Positions 7,737 through 16,738 of a stretch of DNA of 33,541 nucleotides are shown in pieces. Positions within the stretch are counted from its first letter, which is position 1. The number at the start of each line of letters is the position of its first letter. This DNA comes from a virus, in the IMG/VR virus record IMGVR_UViG_3300042544_001840, positions 1-33,541 of that record; one strand, 5' to 3'. The notes under the pieces are model-generated. The model searched no databases, was not told where the DNA came from, and was given only the letters and a program-made list of their open reading frames with translations. Both the position numbers and the translations under genes were made by a program.

Positions 7737-8021
7737 TTATATAAAGTGTTTGATTATTGCGATGGAAGCCAGGATGCTCCACCCAATGTTAAAGTAAATA
7801 ATTGTTGGTAATGTTTTAATGGTAGAAGTAAAAATAAGAGCCAGGCTAGAAGCCAGAGCAAATATAAATAGCCACCAAAATTGTTTACCGAATAAAAGTC
7901 CTGGAAATATAATCATAAGCTTTGTAGAAAATGCCCAAAACTCAATTATATTAGTTTTATTCCAGTATTTTTTTTCAAATAACTGGGTTGTTATTTCCCA
8001 TATGTCTTTAGGCTTTATCAT
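7737..8021 (-). CDS. Small membrane protein next to halogenase
   Basis: The 94-residue product has a hydrophilic N-terminus with charged and aromatic residues (MIKPKDIWEITTQLFEKKYW) and then about three hydrophobic spans: residues about 35-50, 48-67 (FWWLFIFALASSLALIF) and 72-92 (TIIYFNIGWSILASIAII). It should sit in the inner membrane. Its start codon lies inside the end of the halogenase gene (14-nt overlap), so the two are translated together. No family is recognised; an accessory role for the halogenase or the nearby glycosyltransferases is only inferred from position. Confidence 0.72.
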   Translation of the reverse strand: MIKPKDIWEITTQLFEKKYWNKTNIIEFWAFSTKLMIIFPGLLFGKQFWWLFIFALASSLALIFTSTIKTLPTIIYFNIGWSILASIAIIKHFI

Positions 8022-9621
8022 ATTTATCTTTCAAATATTGATAAAGTGTAGGAGCATCTTCTGCTGCCTTTTTCCATTTAAGCTGAACATACTCTGTACT
8101 TTTAACAAAGTTTTCAACATATTCTTTTATATAACTTTGCTTATAAATTGGATGAGGGAGAAGGTCTTGTTGGCTGTATAAAAAGAAATTCATTCCAGTA
8201 GCAACACAGTTCATTCCGCTTGTAAGTTCATGAGCGCCATTTACCATTTTTAATTTTGCAAGCTCAAAAAATCCAGAAGTCTGAAGATAATCTAAGTCTT
8301 GCATATTTGAAAATGTTTTTGTAGATATATCTTTCCAATATTGTGTATCTGTTCTGTGGCTTAATGCATAATGAAGAGATACGAAATGTGCAAAAGAATC
8401 GAATAGTATCTTACAAGAAACGTTGTACACGTCTTTATCCCATTGAGAAACTGGTCCTCTATTTATTGTATCTACTAGTTTTAATAAAAACTGATGAATT
8501 GTAAACAATCCGTTACTTTCTAAAGGCTCAATAAATCCAGCAGATAAACCTATTGCGACAACATTTTTTACAAACAATCTTTCCGCTAAACCTATTCTCA
8601 TGTTAATATCTTTAAACTCTAGAGTATCCACTTCTTCTTGTGTTCTAGGAGATACCATTTTGTCTGACATTAAATAATTTTTAAACTCTTGTTTTGCATC
8701 TTCTGGAGATATATATTTATCGCTATACACATACCCAGTTCCTAATCTAGACCATAAAGGAATATTCCATGCCCACCCATTTCCAAGAGCTGTGCAATTA
8801 GTAAATGGCTCTAATTCTTTTTCTTTATCTTTGTACTGTAGCTGTGCTGCCCAAGCTTTATTATTTGGAAGAATATGATCATATGAATTAAATGGTTCTT
8901 TTAATGCATCACCTAACAGAAGGCTCTTCCATCCAGTACAATCGACATATAAATCAGAATAAATAATGTCTCCATTATCTAAAACTAAATTAGATACCCC
9001 GTTTTCATCTGTGTTAACAGTAACAACTTCTCCCTGTATATGAATAACTCCCTTTGGTTTTGCGTATCTGTCTCTTAGCCAAGCACCAAATTTTGTTGCA
9101 TCAAAATGGTAGACTACGTTTGTCTCTGGATAGTAATTGTCGAACTCTCCTGATTCATTTTTGCTAAATTTATTATTTTCAATTAATGGCATTGTTGGCC
9201 AATATGTCCTGCAGTAATCTTGAACTGGAGTTTCTGGAAATACTCCCTTTTTATAATGCCACATCTTTAATATTTCTTGTGGTGAAATTTGTGTATTATT
9301 TGGACCTAACTGACCAGTAAACGGCAATCCAAACGGGTAATGAAATGATCCAGAATCTTTATCATAAAAATCGGTAAACTTAATACTCATTTTGTATGAA
9401 GCATCAGTATATTTCATAAAATCATCTTCATCTATCTCTAATGCATTTACCCAAGTTTTAAGTCCGCCAATTGTACTTTCTCCAACACCAACTACGGGTA
9501 TGTTGGGACTTTCAATTACAACAATTTCTTTTTCAGGATAAAACTTTATAAGTGTAGCTGCTGTCATCCATCCAGCAGATCCGCCTCCAACAATTACAAC
9601 CTTGTTTAAATTTTTTATCAT
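8008..9621 (-). CDS. FAD-dependent tryptophan-halogenase-type enzyme
   Basis: The 537-residue protein has the diagnostic features of flavin-dependent halogenases. The FAD-binding GGGSAGWMTA is at residues 12-21. Lys77 in SYKMSIKF aligns with the active-site lysine of PrnA and RebH (Lys79). WAWNIP at 283-288 is the WxWxIP motif that separates halogenases from mono-oxygenases. EPLES at 365-369 places a Glu-Ser pair where PrnA has Glu346-Ser347. The family uses FADH2, O2 and halide to make a halogenating agent; a reductase partner would have to come from the host. A related viral halogenase (VirX1, cyanophage Syn10) is known to act on varied aromatics. The substrate here is unknown. It has an AGAAAG-type ribosome site and lies in an operon between a GT-A glycosyltransferase and a membrane protein. 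Confidence 0.92.
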   Translation of the reverse strand: MIKNLNKVVIVGGGSAGWMTAATLIKFYPEKEIVVIESPNIPVVGVGESTIGGLKTWVNALEIDEDDFMKYTDASYKMSIKFTDFYDKDSGSFHYPFGLPFTGQLGPNNTQISPQEILKMWHYKKGVFPETPVQDYCRTYWPTMPLIENNKFSKNESGEFDNYYPETNVVYHFDATKFGAWLRDRYAKPKGVIHIQGEVVTVNTDENGVSNLVLDNGDIIYSDLYVDCTGWKSLLLGDALKEPFNSYDHILPNNKAWAAQLQYKDKEKELEPFTNCTALGNGWAWNIPLWSRLGTGYVYSDKYISPEDAKQEFKNYLMSDKMVSPRTQEEVDTLEFKDINMRIGLAERLFVKNVVAIGLSAGFIEPLESNGLFTIHQFLLKLVDTINRGPVSQWDKDVYNVSCKILFDSFAHFVSLHYALSHRTDTQYWKDISTKTFSNMQDLDYLQTSGFFELAKLKMVNGAHELTSGMNCVATGMNFFLYSQQDLLPHPIYKQSYIKEYVENFVKSTEYVQLKWKKAAEDAPTLYQYLKDKYDKA

Positions 9622-9632
9622 ATTCAGTCTTT

Positions 9633-10289
9633 CTATTTAAATCTAAGAGGAATTCTCTTATGATGGGTAACTAAAATACTTGGGTCAAACCATATGTCAA
9701 TGTTAGCCTTATGTGCCTTATAGCACCAGGAAATATCTTCTCCGAGAAGATCGTATATGTCCATACCATACTTTTGGCCTATGGAAGCTAATTCTAAATT
9801 AAACCATGGCCTAGGAATTCTTTCAAAAACACCTTTTTTCATAGCAATAAATCCAAATCCGCATGATTGAATTTTTTCTGGCTCTGTCATTCCTAGTATA
9901 TAATAATTAGGAATTCCGTTTAGATACTTCTGATTATACACTGTGGCGGTATTATCTGTCAATAGATATGCGCCAGTGGTAATATCATATTTTGAATTTA
10001 TTAAATTAAAAAAATCTTTGCTAGTCCAAGATATATCTGAGTCTATCCAAACTATTGTGTCGTATGTAAATTTATTATTAAATGGCTTTTGTGATTCTCT
10101 ATGTATATCGAACTTATCACCAGATATCGTTAATTCTCTTGCATGATGTACTCTAGATGATTGACCATTTAACCATTTTACTGTTATGTTTTTTTCTGCA
10201 CACTGAGACATTGTTTCAGAAAGAGATTCTACATATTCTGCAACAAATTCATACCCTGGGCTACAAATTACAACATTATAGTGATTCAT
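9633..10289 (-). CDS. GT-A-fold glycosyltransferase
   Basis: The 218-residue product starts with a Rossmann-like strand (YNVVICSPGYEFVAEYVESL). It carries the metal/nucleotide-sugar motif WIDSDISW at about residues 81-88, then TGAYLLTD, SCGFGFIAMKKGVF, and the acidic GEDISWCYKAHKA motif at about 183-195. THHK lies near the C-terminus. This is the typical layout of small GT-A enzymes, and a DxD-dependent transfer of a sugar is expected. The ATG has no ribosome site but a near-consensus promoter lies exactly 6 nt upstream. It is the first gene of the halogenase cassette, 11 nt before that gene. Confidence 0.85.
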   Translation of the reverse strand: MNHYNVVICSPGYEFVAEYVESLSETMSQCAEKNITVKWLNGQSSRVHHARELTISGDKFDIHRESQKPFNNKFTYDTIVWIDSDISWTSKDFFNLINSKYDITTGAYLLTDNTATVYNQKYLNGIPNYYILGMTEPEKIQSCGFGFIAMKKGVFERIPRPWFNLELASIGQKYGMDIYDLLGEDISWCYKAHKANIDIWFDPSILVTHHKRIPLRFK

Positions 10290-10295
10290 GTATAA

Positions 10296-10324
10296 AGTTT
10301 AGCATATTTTTAAAGGTATGTAAA
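10296..10324 (-). promoter_or_regulatory. Leaderless promoter of the halogenase cassette
   Basis: TTTACA (10319-10324), a 17-nt spacer ending in TGC, then TAAACT (10296-10301), 6 nt, and ATG at 10289, all on the minus strand. It would drive the GT-A enzyme, halogenase and following genes. Confidence 0.65.
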
Positions 10325-10328
10325 TACT

Positions 10329-10742
10329 TTATTGTAATGGGTTATAGTTTGGATCTGGTGGGGTTGGTAGAGTAAATTCTCCATTTTCAGTATTCACTGT
10401 ACTTGGAAGATCTCTTAATTGTTGTCTGTAGGTGGCCCACAATGCTTTATCAGATTCAGATAAAGGTGAATCTTCTCCTTGTGTCCAATCACAATCAGAT
10501 AAAAGTACATTTCTAAAAACTCTTGCTTTTTTTAGTCCAGATAAATAAGATAGCTCTTTACGCATATTTAAAATTTCATTTTCTGATGCAGGAACCACAG
10601 AACCGTTAACTAGTTTAAATTGCATATTGTCAATATTGTCTAGTCCAGTATCAATCCATCCAGAAGGATTTTCTTGATCTAACCCAAATCTTATTTCTGA
10701 CTGAGTTCCGTTTTCATCAAATTTTACATAATAATTAGTCAT
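10329..10742 (-). CDS. Tail-fibre assembly chaperone-like protein
   Basis: The 137-residue protein resembles phage tail assembly chaperones. The C-terminal half has the family pattern RNVLLSDCDWTQGEDSPL, then WATYRQQLRDLPSTV, ending in a Pro/Asn-rich tail. The N-terminal part (MTNYYVKFDENGTQSEIRFG) looks like a small beta fold as in tail-fibre assembly proteins. Such proteins help fibre trimerisation or attach to the fibre tip. It has a strong ribosome site (TAGGAG) and follows the 303-residue structural protein by 11 nt. Confidence 0.75.
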   Translation of the reverse strand: MTNYYVKFDENGTQSEIRFGLDQENPSGWIDTGLDNIDNMQFKLVNGSVVPASENEILNMRKELSYLSGLKKARVFRNVLLSDCDWTQGEDSPLSESDKALWATYRQQLRDLPSTVNTENGEFTLPTPPDPNYNPLQ

Positions 10743-10753
10743 GTTTTCTCCTA

Positions 10754-11665
10754 TTATCTATTTCCATAAAGCAATGCTGCTCTATTCCAAATTTTATAAA
10801 CTTGATCAGTTGCTGTATTATGTGTATTTTCTCCTGGTTGAGAGTATGTTGCAGCTGTAAATAGCATTCTATGATCTGGCTGAATCCAGTATGCGCCATT
10901 ATAGTTAGCACCAAATGTGTCCTCTAATCTATAGTACGTGTTGCTTGCATAGTTTTTATTTGCTTGGGATGATGATGTCCAGTGATGCATTGTATTATTC
11001 ATTTGAACAACATTAGTTGTTTGAGGTTGAATAGTAAATGTTCCACTTCTTGTATATCCAATTGAGTTTCCTGATGTCTGACTTGATAAAGTGGTCCATG
11101 TACCACCAGTAACTGCAGCATAAGATCCATTTACGTTTGGTTGCCATAAAATCATTGAGCTTCCTTCGTGTCCACTTGACCAGTAGTTAGAATGTGAAGC
11201 ATAAACTGTTACTGAAAATGCAGTTGTTGGATGATAATTTCTTATATACAATTGACGATACTCTATTGGTAGATTCGAGCCTCCATGTGGATGGGTAAAA
11301 TATTGAGTATCAATAGATCCTACTGAACGTGAGCCTGCGTATTGAATAGTACGCATTGCTCGATGATCCCAGTTTTCAAGGGATCCGTCGGCGTGACCAT
11401 TGTTGTCTAAACGAATATCATTTAAGCACCACCAAAAGGCACGAGGATGGTCGTTACCGTTAGCCATGTAATTATGATATGAAGTCCAGATATTGTCTGA
11501 GTTACCCCAGGTATAGTTCTGTGGACCTACGCGACCATGAATTGTATAGATTGTTGGAATGCTAAATGGAAAACGGGAACCATCGGTTACTTCTTTCCAC
11601 AATCCTCCCTGATCTAACCCGTTGGCACCTATTGCGTTATTTAATTCTCTACTTAAATTTGCCAT
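10754..11665 (-). CDS. Probable tail-fibre or receptor-binding structural protein
   Basis: The 303-residue product is rich in Trp, Tyr, His, Asn and Ser and looks like an all-beta virion surface protein. Seen features are a helical start (ANLSRELNNAIGANGLDQ), NIWTSYHNYMANGND, a His/Gly patch FTHPHGGSNLPIEYRQLYIRN, then repeated aromatic strands to the end (KIWNRAALLYGNR). No catalytic motif is recognised. It starts one nucleotide after the stop of the 1388-residue fibre gene and precedes the chaperone-like gene, an order that fits a fibre tip protein followed by its assembly factor. Confidence 0.7.
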   Translation of the reverse strand: MANLSRELNNAIGANGLDQGGLWKEVTDGSRFPFSIPTIYTIHGRVGPQNYTWGNSDNIWTSYHNYMANGNDHPRAFWWCLNDIRLDNNGHADGSLENWDHRAMRTIQYAGSRSVGSIDTQYFTHPHGGSNLPIEYRQLYIRNYHPTTAFSVTVYASHSNYWSSGHEGSSMILWQPNVNGSYAAVTGGTWTTLSSQTSGNSIGYTRSGTFTIQPQTTNVVQMNNTMHHWTSSSQANKNYASNTYYRLEDTFGANYNGAYWIQPDHRMLFTAATYSQPGENTHNTATDQVYKIWNRAALLYGNR

Positions 11666-11666
11666 T

Positions 11667-14600
11667 TTACTGTGTTATCCTCCATCCATATGTTGTATTG
11701 CTATAAACTAATTTTATTGATGCATTCGAAACATCGAATGTCATATTCTCTGCCTTACCCTGTATTAATTCGCCATTTCTAGCAATTACAGGCTTTGTTG
11801 CAACAGATCCTGCTGTTCCAGCGATATCTGTAATCTGAACAGTATCACCAAGAGCTGGGGATGCTGGTAGAGTTAATACCATTCCAGTTGCTGGTATTAC
11901 AAAGTATCTTCCTGTTGCACGAACTACGTTTTCTGATTGATTTGTCCATGTTTTTGCAACTAGTGTCGTACTTGCGCTGATTATAGAAGGAACTTCAGAA
12001 GTTGATCTATAGGTTGCTGCCTGTAGTCCAGTCCAAGGATCTTTATCGAGAGCTACCTCTCTTGCTTCGAGTGTATCTACGTTTAGATCTTCTCTAGTAA
12101 AGGTTGTTCCTGGAGCTGAGAAGTCAATTGTATCTGAAGGCTTATTTGCAATTCCTCCGACCAAGTACCACTTCTGGTTTGCTTGGTTACGAGCAAGACC
12201 TGTGTACTGTCCACGTAGTGGGTTAGTTACAGATGATGCACCTAGGTAGCTAAGAAGCTTGTATGATCCATAGCTTGGATAAGTTGCTGTTGTTGTACCA
12301 CCAGTTTCGGCTGTTTCAACAATATCTGCCAGTGCTTGTAGGTATGAAATTGTATTTGCTGTTACTGCTGTAATTGTATAAGTTCCATTAAATGTACTTG
12401 ATACGTTAGCAACTACTACTGATTGCCCTGGTACAAATGAATGGTTAGCACTTGTTGTAAGCGTTGCTACACCAGATGTACGGTTTCTGCTAGTAATATT
12501 TGCTGCTACTGTTGTAGTAAGAGTTGTTGACACAATATCATCTAATGCTCTTGCATATGATATTGAGAAAGGAGTTGACATGCTACGTGCTGTAACTGTT
12601 CTTGTTCCATTTAGTGCTGATGTTACTCCTGCAATAAGGACTGAGCCACCCACATCTATTTGAGGTGTATCATTAAGAACTAAAGTTACTACACCGTTTG
12701 TTAATGAGTAACTTATTACGTTTGGATATGTACGGCTAGGTGCAATTACTGACTCATCAGGAATTGTTCTTGCGTATCTAAATTGTGTGCTAGTTGGAAC
12801 TTCAGTAACTGTATAGCTTCCATTGTAAACGTTTGGAAGAGCAACTCTTTGTACCAATCCTGATACTGGAGATGGTGCTACGTTTGATGTTGATCCAACT
12901 GTATATGTAAGAGTTGTAGTTGATGGAACTGTTGCGATTGTGTAGGTTCCATTTACGGCTGCCGCTACACCAGATACTGTAATTGATTGTCCGACCAATA
13001 ATCCGTGTGGGGCAGATGTTGTAATTTTAGCATTTGTAGACCCTGTAACTTCATAAACAATAACTACTGATAGTGATGCTAGATCGTCTACACCTGTAAC
13101 TACTACTGTGTCATTTACTTCGTAATTATGTGCTGCTGTTGTTACTATTGTAGCTACGTTATTTGATGCTGAACGGAAGCTTACTGCGTTTGATAATACT
13201 AATGTACGTTGTGAGCGAGATTCTCCAAGGAAGGCGAATGTTAATCCGTCTCCTGTTGGGTTTCCGCTTGCAACGAATACCATTGGGTTAACAACTGCAA
13301 GGTTTTCAGTTTCAACAACTGTTCCTGAACCACCGAATGTAATTTCACCAGCGATATTAACTGCACCTGCTACGTTGATATCTCCTTGAACTCCAAGACC
13401 ACCGACAAGTGTCAGTGCTCCTGTTGTAGGGGAAACGGAAGGTGTTGCAATTTCAATATGAATGTTTTGATTTGGGGTAATAGTCATTTGCTCATTACCA
13501 GTAAACAGACCACCAGCAGCAAAGATAATCTTATTATCTGTACCAGTGTTATCTGTTGCAAGAACTAGATTACCCTTACCTGTGGTTCCTTCTGGAGCGG
13601 ACATAAAGATATATCCATCGTGAGGCCCTGTTACGCCAAATGATGGATCATTGAAGTTTCCTCCAGTGATACCCATGTCAACCCAACCAGATACGTTATT
13701 TCCTTCTGCAGCATATGCAATATAGTCTGCTGATGAAGATGTTCCTGTTCCTAGGTTAACTAATGCATTTTGTACGAATGAACTAGATGTTCCAGCCGCA
13801 ATAATAACTGCGTCTGTAAGTTCTGCGTCTGTTTCATACGCTGTTGCGCCAGCACCTACTGGAAGTTTTGTAACTCCTTGTAAGTCTACGTTACCAATAA
13901 CTGTTAAGTCACCAGCAATATATTGATCACCAGTGATACCAACACCACCGACAACTGTTAACGCACCTGTTGTGGCGCTTGTTGAGGCTGTTGCAATTTC
14001 AATGTGTACGTTTTGATCTGGAGTAATAGACATTTGTTCATTACCTGAAGAAAATCCTCCAGCTGCTATAATAATCTTATTTGCTGATCCGCTATCACCT
14101 GTTGCAAGAACAAGATTTCCTTCTCCGTAATACATAGTTGCTGATCCAGCAGTAGAAGATGATTCTACATCAGTTGCTGTTTTAGCAAAGCTAAACTCGG
14201 TTGCGGATACGTTTGTTATAATGTGTGTGCCATTAAATGGAGCACCAACATTTTGAATTTTTACTTTTCTGCCAACTTCAAAGTTGTGTGCTGCATTTGT
14301 TGTAATTGTTGCAACATTATTTGCTAATTGCTTATTTGTAATTACTGCAACTAATGGCTCAAATCCTTGAGCAAATACATATCCGTCTCCAGGACCTGTA
14401 ATTCCAAATTCTGCTGTTTCAAAGTTTTTACCTGTGAATCCAAGATCTGCCCAACCATTTGTGTTTGTTGAATCTCCTGTGTATGCGATAAAGTCAGCAG
14501 ATTGTGCTAATCCGTCACCTGTTGATGTGTCAAGGTTGTTAATAACAACTGCTTGAGCAAAGTCTTCTGTGTCCCATGCTGCTGCTGTTGCAACATCTGT

Positions 14601-15833
14601 TAATGCTGCTGGACCTTCAATAAATGTACGTGCACCATCACCGAAGTATAGGTTTGTTACATCTCTTTCGAATGTTGCTTCTGCTCCGTCTGTTGTAAGA
14701 ACATATCCAGCTTTACCGCCTTGACCTGGTAGAAGACCAGTAGCGCCCTTTGCTAGAATATCCCAATACTCTTCATCATCAATTAAGAATGGTGTTGATG
14801 TATGGTCTACTAGTGCGATACGTGAGTTTTCACCGTCATTTACAACGTCGCCTTCAATATAAAATGTGTTTGCTGCCCAAGCTCCACGATATCGAATTCC
14901 TGAGTTATACTTTTCCCAGTATAGATCTTTATCTGTAGCAAATGTAGATGAAGATGAGTGGAAGGCATCTGTAATATATGTATTACCGCCCCATTGAACA
15001 ATGTCTCCGCCAAGATATTCTGTAGATGTTGCCCATACACCCTTGTATGTAGTACCAGATGTTAGAATATCCCAGTATACTGTATCTGTTGGAGTGTTTC
15101 CAAGTGTGTCACCTTTTGCAATATAAACTGTTGAACCATAAGTTACAATGTCATTGATGTGATATTGTGCAGTTGAACTATATACTCCCATTGCACGAAG
15201 TCCATCAATATAAGGTGCCCAATCTGATGAGTTTGTGGAAGGAACTTTGTTTGTGTTATTTGTTAAAGATAAATAAATTCTTGCGCCGTATGCGGCTAAT
15301 TGATTTGGAGTATATGCTGTAGATGAATTCCATACACCAGTTGCATCTATACCAGTTACAAATGTATCCCAATATGATGGGGAAGTTGCAGGATTATGAT
15401 TTGTTGTATCTTGCTTAGCAATGAATACATCTGGTCCATATGTTACTACGTCATTCTTTTGATAGTTAGCTGTTGAAGACCATGCTCCTTCATACTGAAT
15501 ACCGTCTGCAAATTGTGACCAGTATGTTGCATTTGGTGGAACTTGATTTGAACCTGTTTTAACAGAAATATAAACTTTACCACCGTATGCGATTCCATCG
15601 CCAACACGGTATTCTGTTGCGCTATTCCATACACCAGTAAACTTAAGACCTTCGATCATTAATGCCCAATAGTTTGTATTGGTTGGCAAATATCCTTGTG
15701 ATGCTAGAGCATATGTGTATACATATACGTTACCGCCGTACTTGACAACATCGTTTAGTTCGTATGTTGTTGCATCGCTCCATGTTCCTGCGAAAAAGAA
15801 TCTGATCTTACCTAGGTCGATTAGTTGTGTCAT
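11667..15833 (-). CDS. Large modular tail fibre, 1388 residues
   Basis: This is the largest protein in the window. Residues about 10-365 are seven tandem modules of about 50 residues with the pattern GxWxxxTxYxxxDVVxYGGxxYI...W, like CBM5/12 or chitin-binding-type repeats. A linker (GLLPGQGGKAGYVLTTDG) leads to two long homologous blocks (about 400-640 and 680-860) sharing DYIAY, GWADLGFTG or GWVDMGITG, GPGDGYVF or GPHDGYIF, and NLVLAT...NKIIxAAGG...GNEQM. Then come several repeats of the type VGQSVxVxxVxxxxNGTYTITxV, and a C-terminal beta cap. The design matches long virion fibres of T4-like and other large phages. TAA-ATG joins it to the upstream gene, and GGAGAT serves as ribosome site. 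Confidence 0.88.
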   Translation of the reverse strand: MTQLIDLGKIRFFFAGTWSDATTYELNDVVKYGGNVYVYTYALASQGYLPTNTNYWALMIEGLKFTGVWNSATEYRVGDGIAYGGKVYISVKTGSNQVPPNATYWSQFADGIQYEGAWSSTANYQKNDVVTYGPDVFIAKQDTTNHNPATSPSYWDTFVTGIDATGVWNSSTAYTPNQLAAYGARIYLSLTNNTNKVPSTNSSDWAPYIDGLRAMGVYSSTAQYHINDIVTYGSTVYIAKGDTLGNTPTDTVYWDILTSGTTYKGVWATSTEYLGGDIVQWGGNTYITDAFHSSSSTFATDKDLYWEKYNSGIRYRGAWAANTFYIEGDVVNDGENSRIALVDHTSTPFLIDDEEYWDILAKGATGLLPGQGGKAGYVLTTDGAEATFERDVTNLYFGDGARTFIEGPAALTDVATAAAWDTEDFAQAVVINNLDTSTGDGLAQSADFIAYTGDSTNTNGWADLGFTGKNFETAEFGITGPGDGYVFAQGFEPLVAVITNKQLANNVATITTNAAHNFEVGRKVKIQNVGAPFNGTHIITNVSATEFSFAKTATDVESSSTAGSATMYYGEGNLVLATGDSGSANKIIIAAGGFSSGNEQMSITPDQNVHIEIATASTSATTGALTVVGGVGITGDQYIAGDLTVIGNVDLQGVTKLPVGAGATAYETDAELTDAVIIAAGTSSSFVQNALVNLGTGTSSSADYIAYAAEGNNVSGWVDMGITGGNFNDPSFGVTGPHDGYIFMSAPEGTTGKGNLVLATDNTGTDNKIIFAAGGLFTGNEQMTITPNQNIHIEIATPSVSPTTGALTLVGGLGVQGDINVAGAVNIAGEITFGGSGTVVETENLAVVNPMVFVASGNPTGDGLTFAFLGESRSQRTLVLSNAVSFRSASNNVATIVTTAAHNYEVNDTVVVTGVDDLASLSVVIVYEVTGSTNAKITTSAPHGLLVGQSITVSGVAAAVNGTYTIATVPSTTTLTYTVGSTSNVAPSPVSGLVQRVALPNVYNGSYTVTEVPTSTQFRYARTIPDESVIAPSRTYPNVISYSLTNGVVTLVLNDTPQIDVGGSVLIAGVTSALNGTRTVTARSMSTPFSISYARALDDIVSTTLTTTVAANITSRNRTSGVATLTTSANHSFVPGQSVVVANVSSTFNGTYTITAVTANTISYLQALADIVETAETGGTTTATYPSYGSYKLLSYLGASSVTNPLRGQYTGLARNQANQKWYLVGGIANKPSDTIDFSAPGTTFTREDLNVDTLEAREVALDKDPWTGLQAATYRSTSEVPSIISASTTLVAKTWTNQSENVVRATGRYFVIPATGMVLTLPASPALGDTVQITDIAGTAGSVATKPVIARNGELIQGKAENMTFDVSNASIKLVYSNTTYGWRITQ

Positions 15834-16103
15834 TTAGTGTATCTCCATTAACAGATTAGTTTTTTGGTTTTGATCCCAATCAAATTGTACCGTATGTTTG
15901 CTCCAAAACCAAGTTTTGTAATCGTCTTTCTTTATAATATTTTCGGCAGGTAGCCTTACTGGGCTCCCGTCGTTTATCCTTTCAACAGTGAGTTTTCCAG
16001 TCTCATTGTTGTATTTTACCCCGTAAAAGGTTTTTGTTGCAAAGCTCAGATCTATCTCCTGGTAGGCGTTTGTCTCTTGATATGCTTCCATTTTAGATAC
16101 CAT
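15834..16103 (-). CDS. Small tail-region protein, unrecognised
   Basis: The 89-residue protein looks like a compact beta fold (FYGVKYNNETGKLTVERINDGSPVRLP) with a Trp-rich, basic C-terminal half (DDYKTWFWSKHTVQFDWDQNQ). It sits directly before the 1388-residue fibre (stop TAA followed at once by ATG), so it may be a fibre adaptor. The start is uncertain: the first ATG (16103) overlaps the upstream gene by 11 nt, while a second ATG at 16091 lies one nucleotide after that gene's stop. Neither has a strong ribosome site. Confidence 0.7.
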   Translation of the reverse strand: MVSKMEAYQETNAYQEIDLSFATKTFYGVKYNNETGKLTVERINDGSPVRLPAENIIKKDDYKTWFWSKHTVQFDWDQNQKTNLLMEIH

Positions 16104-16407
16104 CCAATATTGAGACTACTACGTCAAAGGCGCTTTCTGTGCCTGCCACGACTTTAAGAGCATCTCCATTTTCTAGAAATATTTTGTTACCAGTAATGGC
16201 ATCAAATGAATTGCCACCATCTACTGATTTGCTCTTTAGTATATAATAAATCTCAGATCCATTTTGTATATAAAGAGAAATTGAATTTGTTGATCCTGTA
16301 ATATTTGCTAACATGCACCCTGCAATAACAGTTGCTTGTGCTGCCGTCAATAATGTAACTGGTGTTTCTCCAACACCATTTTCTTTTAAATTACTAAATA
16401 CGGCCAT
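16093..16407 (-). CDS. Small beta-rich head or tail decoration protein, leaderless gene
   Basis: The 104-residue product has alternating strands and no charged clusters: VTLLTAAQATVIAGCMLANITGS, SISLYIQNGSEIYYILKSKSVDGG, IFLENGDALKVVAG, VVVSILDGI. This pattern is that of small virion beta-sandwich proteins, and the 109-residue gene at 20519 has a similar layout. The exact position in the particle is unknown. The ATG lacks a ribosome site; a perfect TATAAT lies 6 nt upstream. Confidence 0.72.
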   Translation of the reverse strand: MAVFSNLKENGVGETPVTLLTAAQATVIAGCMLANITGSTNSISLYIQNGSEIYYILKSKSVDGGNSFDAITGNKIFLENGDALKVVAGTESAFDVVVSILDGI

Positions 16408-16413
16408 AGTCTT

Positions 16414-16419
16414 ATTATA
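16414..16419 (-). promoter_or_regulatory. Leaderless -10 box, 104-residue gene
   Basis: TATAAT on the minus strand, followed by AAGACT (6 nt) and ATG at 16407. The -35 region is poor (CTTGTC at 16 nt). Confidence 0.5.
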
Positions 16420-16431
16420 CTATACCTTTCC

Positions 16432-16707
16432 TTAAGACAAGCCTACGATTAAGCCTATGTCTGCTGCTCCACCACTACCGCCTGAAGCGCTTAAAATAAT
16501 TTTATTTGCTGCATCATCGTATGTTGCGGTTATATTTGAGTGACTAGAATGTGTAAAAAGTGGATCAATATAATCTTGAATCTGTTCTTGAGTAACTCCA
16601 GCAGAAACTAAATTCCAAACTGACCCATCCCAAATAAAAACTCTTGAACCAACAGTATATTGTTGGTTTGTTGTTGGACTTGATGGGAAACCTAAAGATG
16701 ACGTCAT
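16432..16707 (-). CDS. Small tail-fibre module protein
   Basis: The 91-residue protein is built from pieces seen in the neighbouring 611-residue fibre: an N-terminal SPTTNQQYTVGSRVFIWDGSVWNLV and a second part VTQEQIQDYIDPLFTHSSHSN, followed by TATYDDAANKIILSASGGSGG. The neighbour carries nearly the same second part (LTQDQIQDFVAPLFTHTQHTN). It may be a duplicated fibre module or a separate fibre cap that shares an interface. A good ribosome site TAGGAG precedes the ATG, and an extended -10 (TGATAAAAT) lies just upstream. Confidence 0.72.
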   Translation of the reverse strand: MTSSLGFPSSPTTNQQYTVGSRVFIWDGSVWNLVSAGVTQEQIQDYIDPLFTHSSHSNITATYDDAANKIILSASGGSGGAADIGLIVGLS

Positions 16708-16738
16708 ATTAATCTCCTAAAGTACATTTTATCATAAA

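Noticed and set aside
8008-9621. Flavin mono-oxygenase or geranylgeranyl-reductase-type enzyme instead of a halogenase
   Set aside because: The WxWxIP motif and the active-site lysine are both present, which mono-oxygenases of this superfamily lack.
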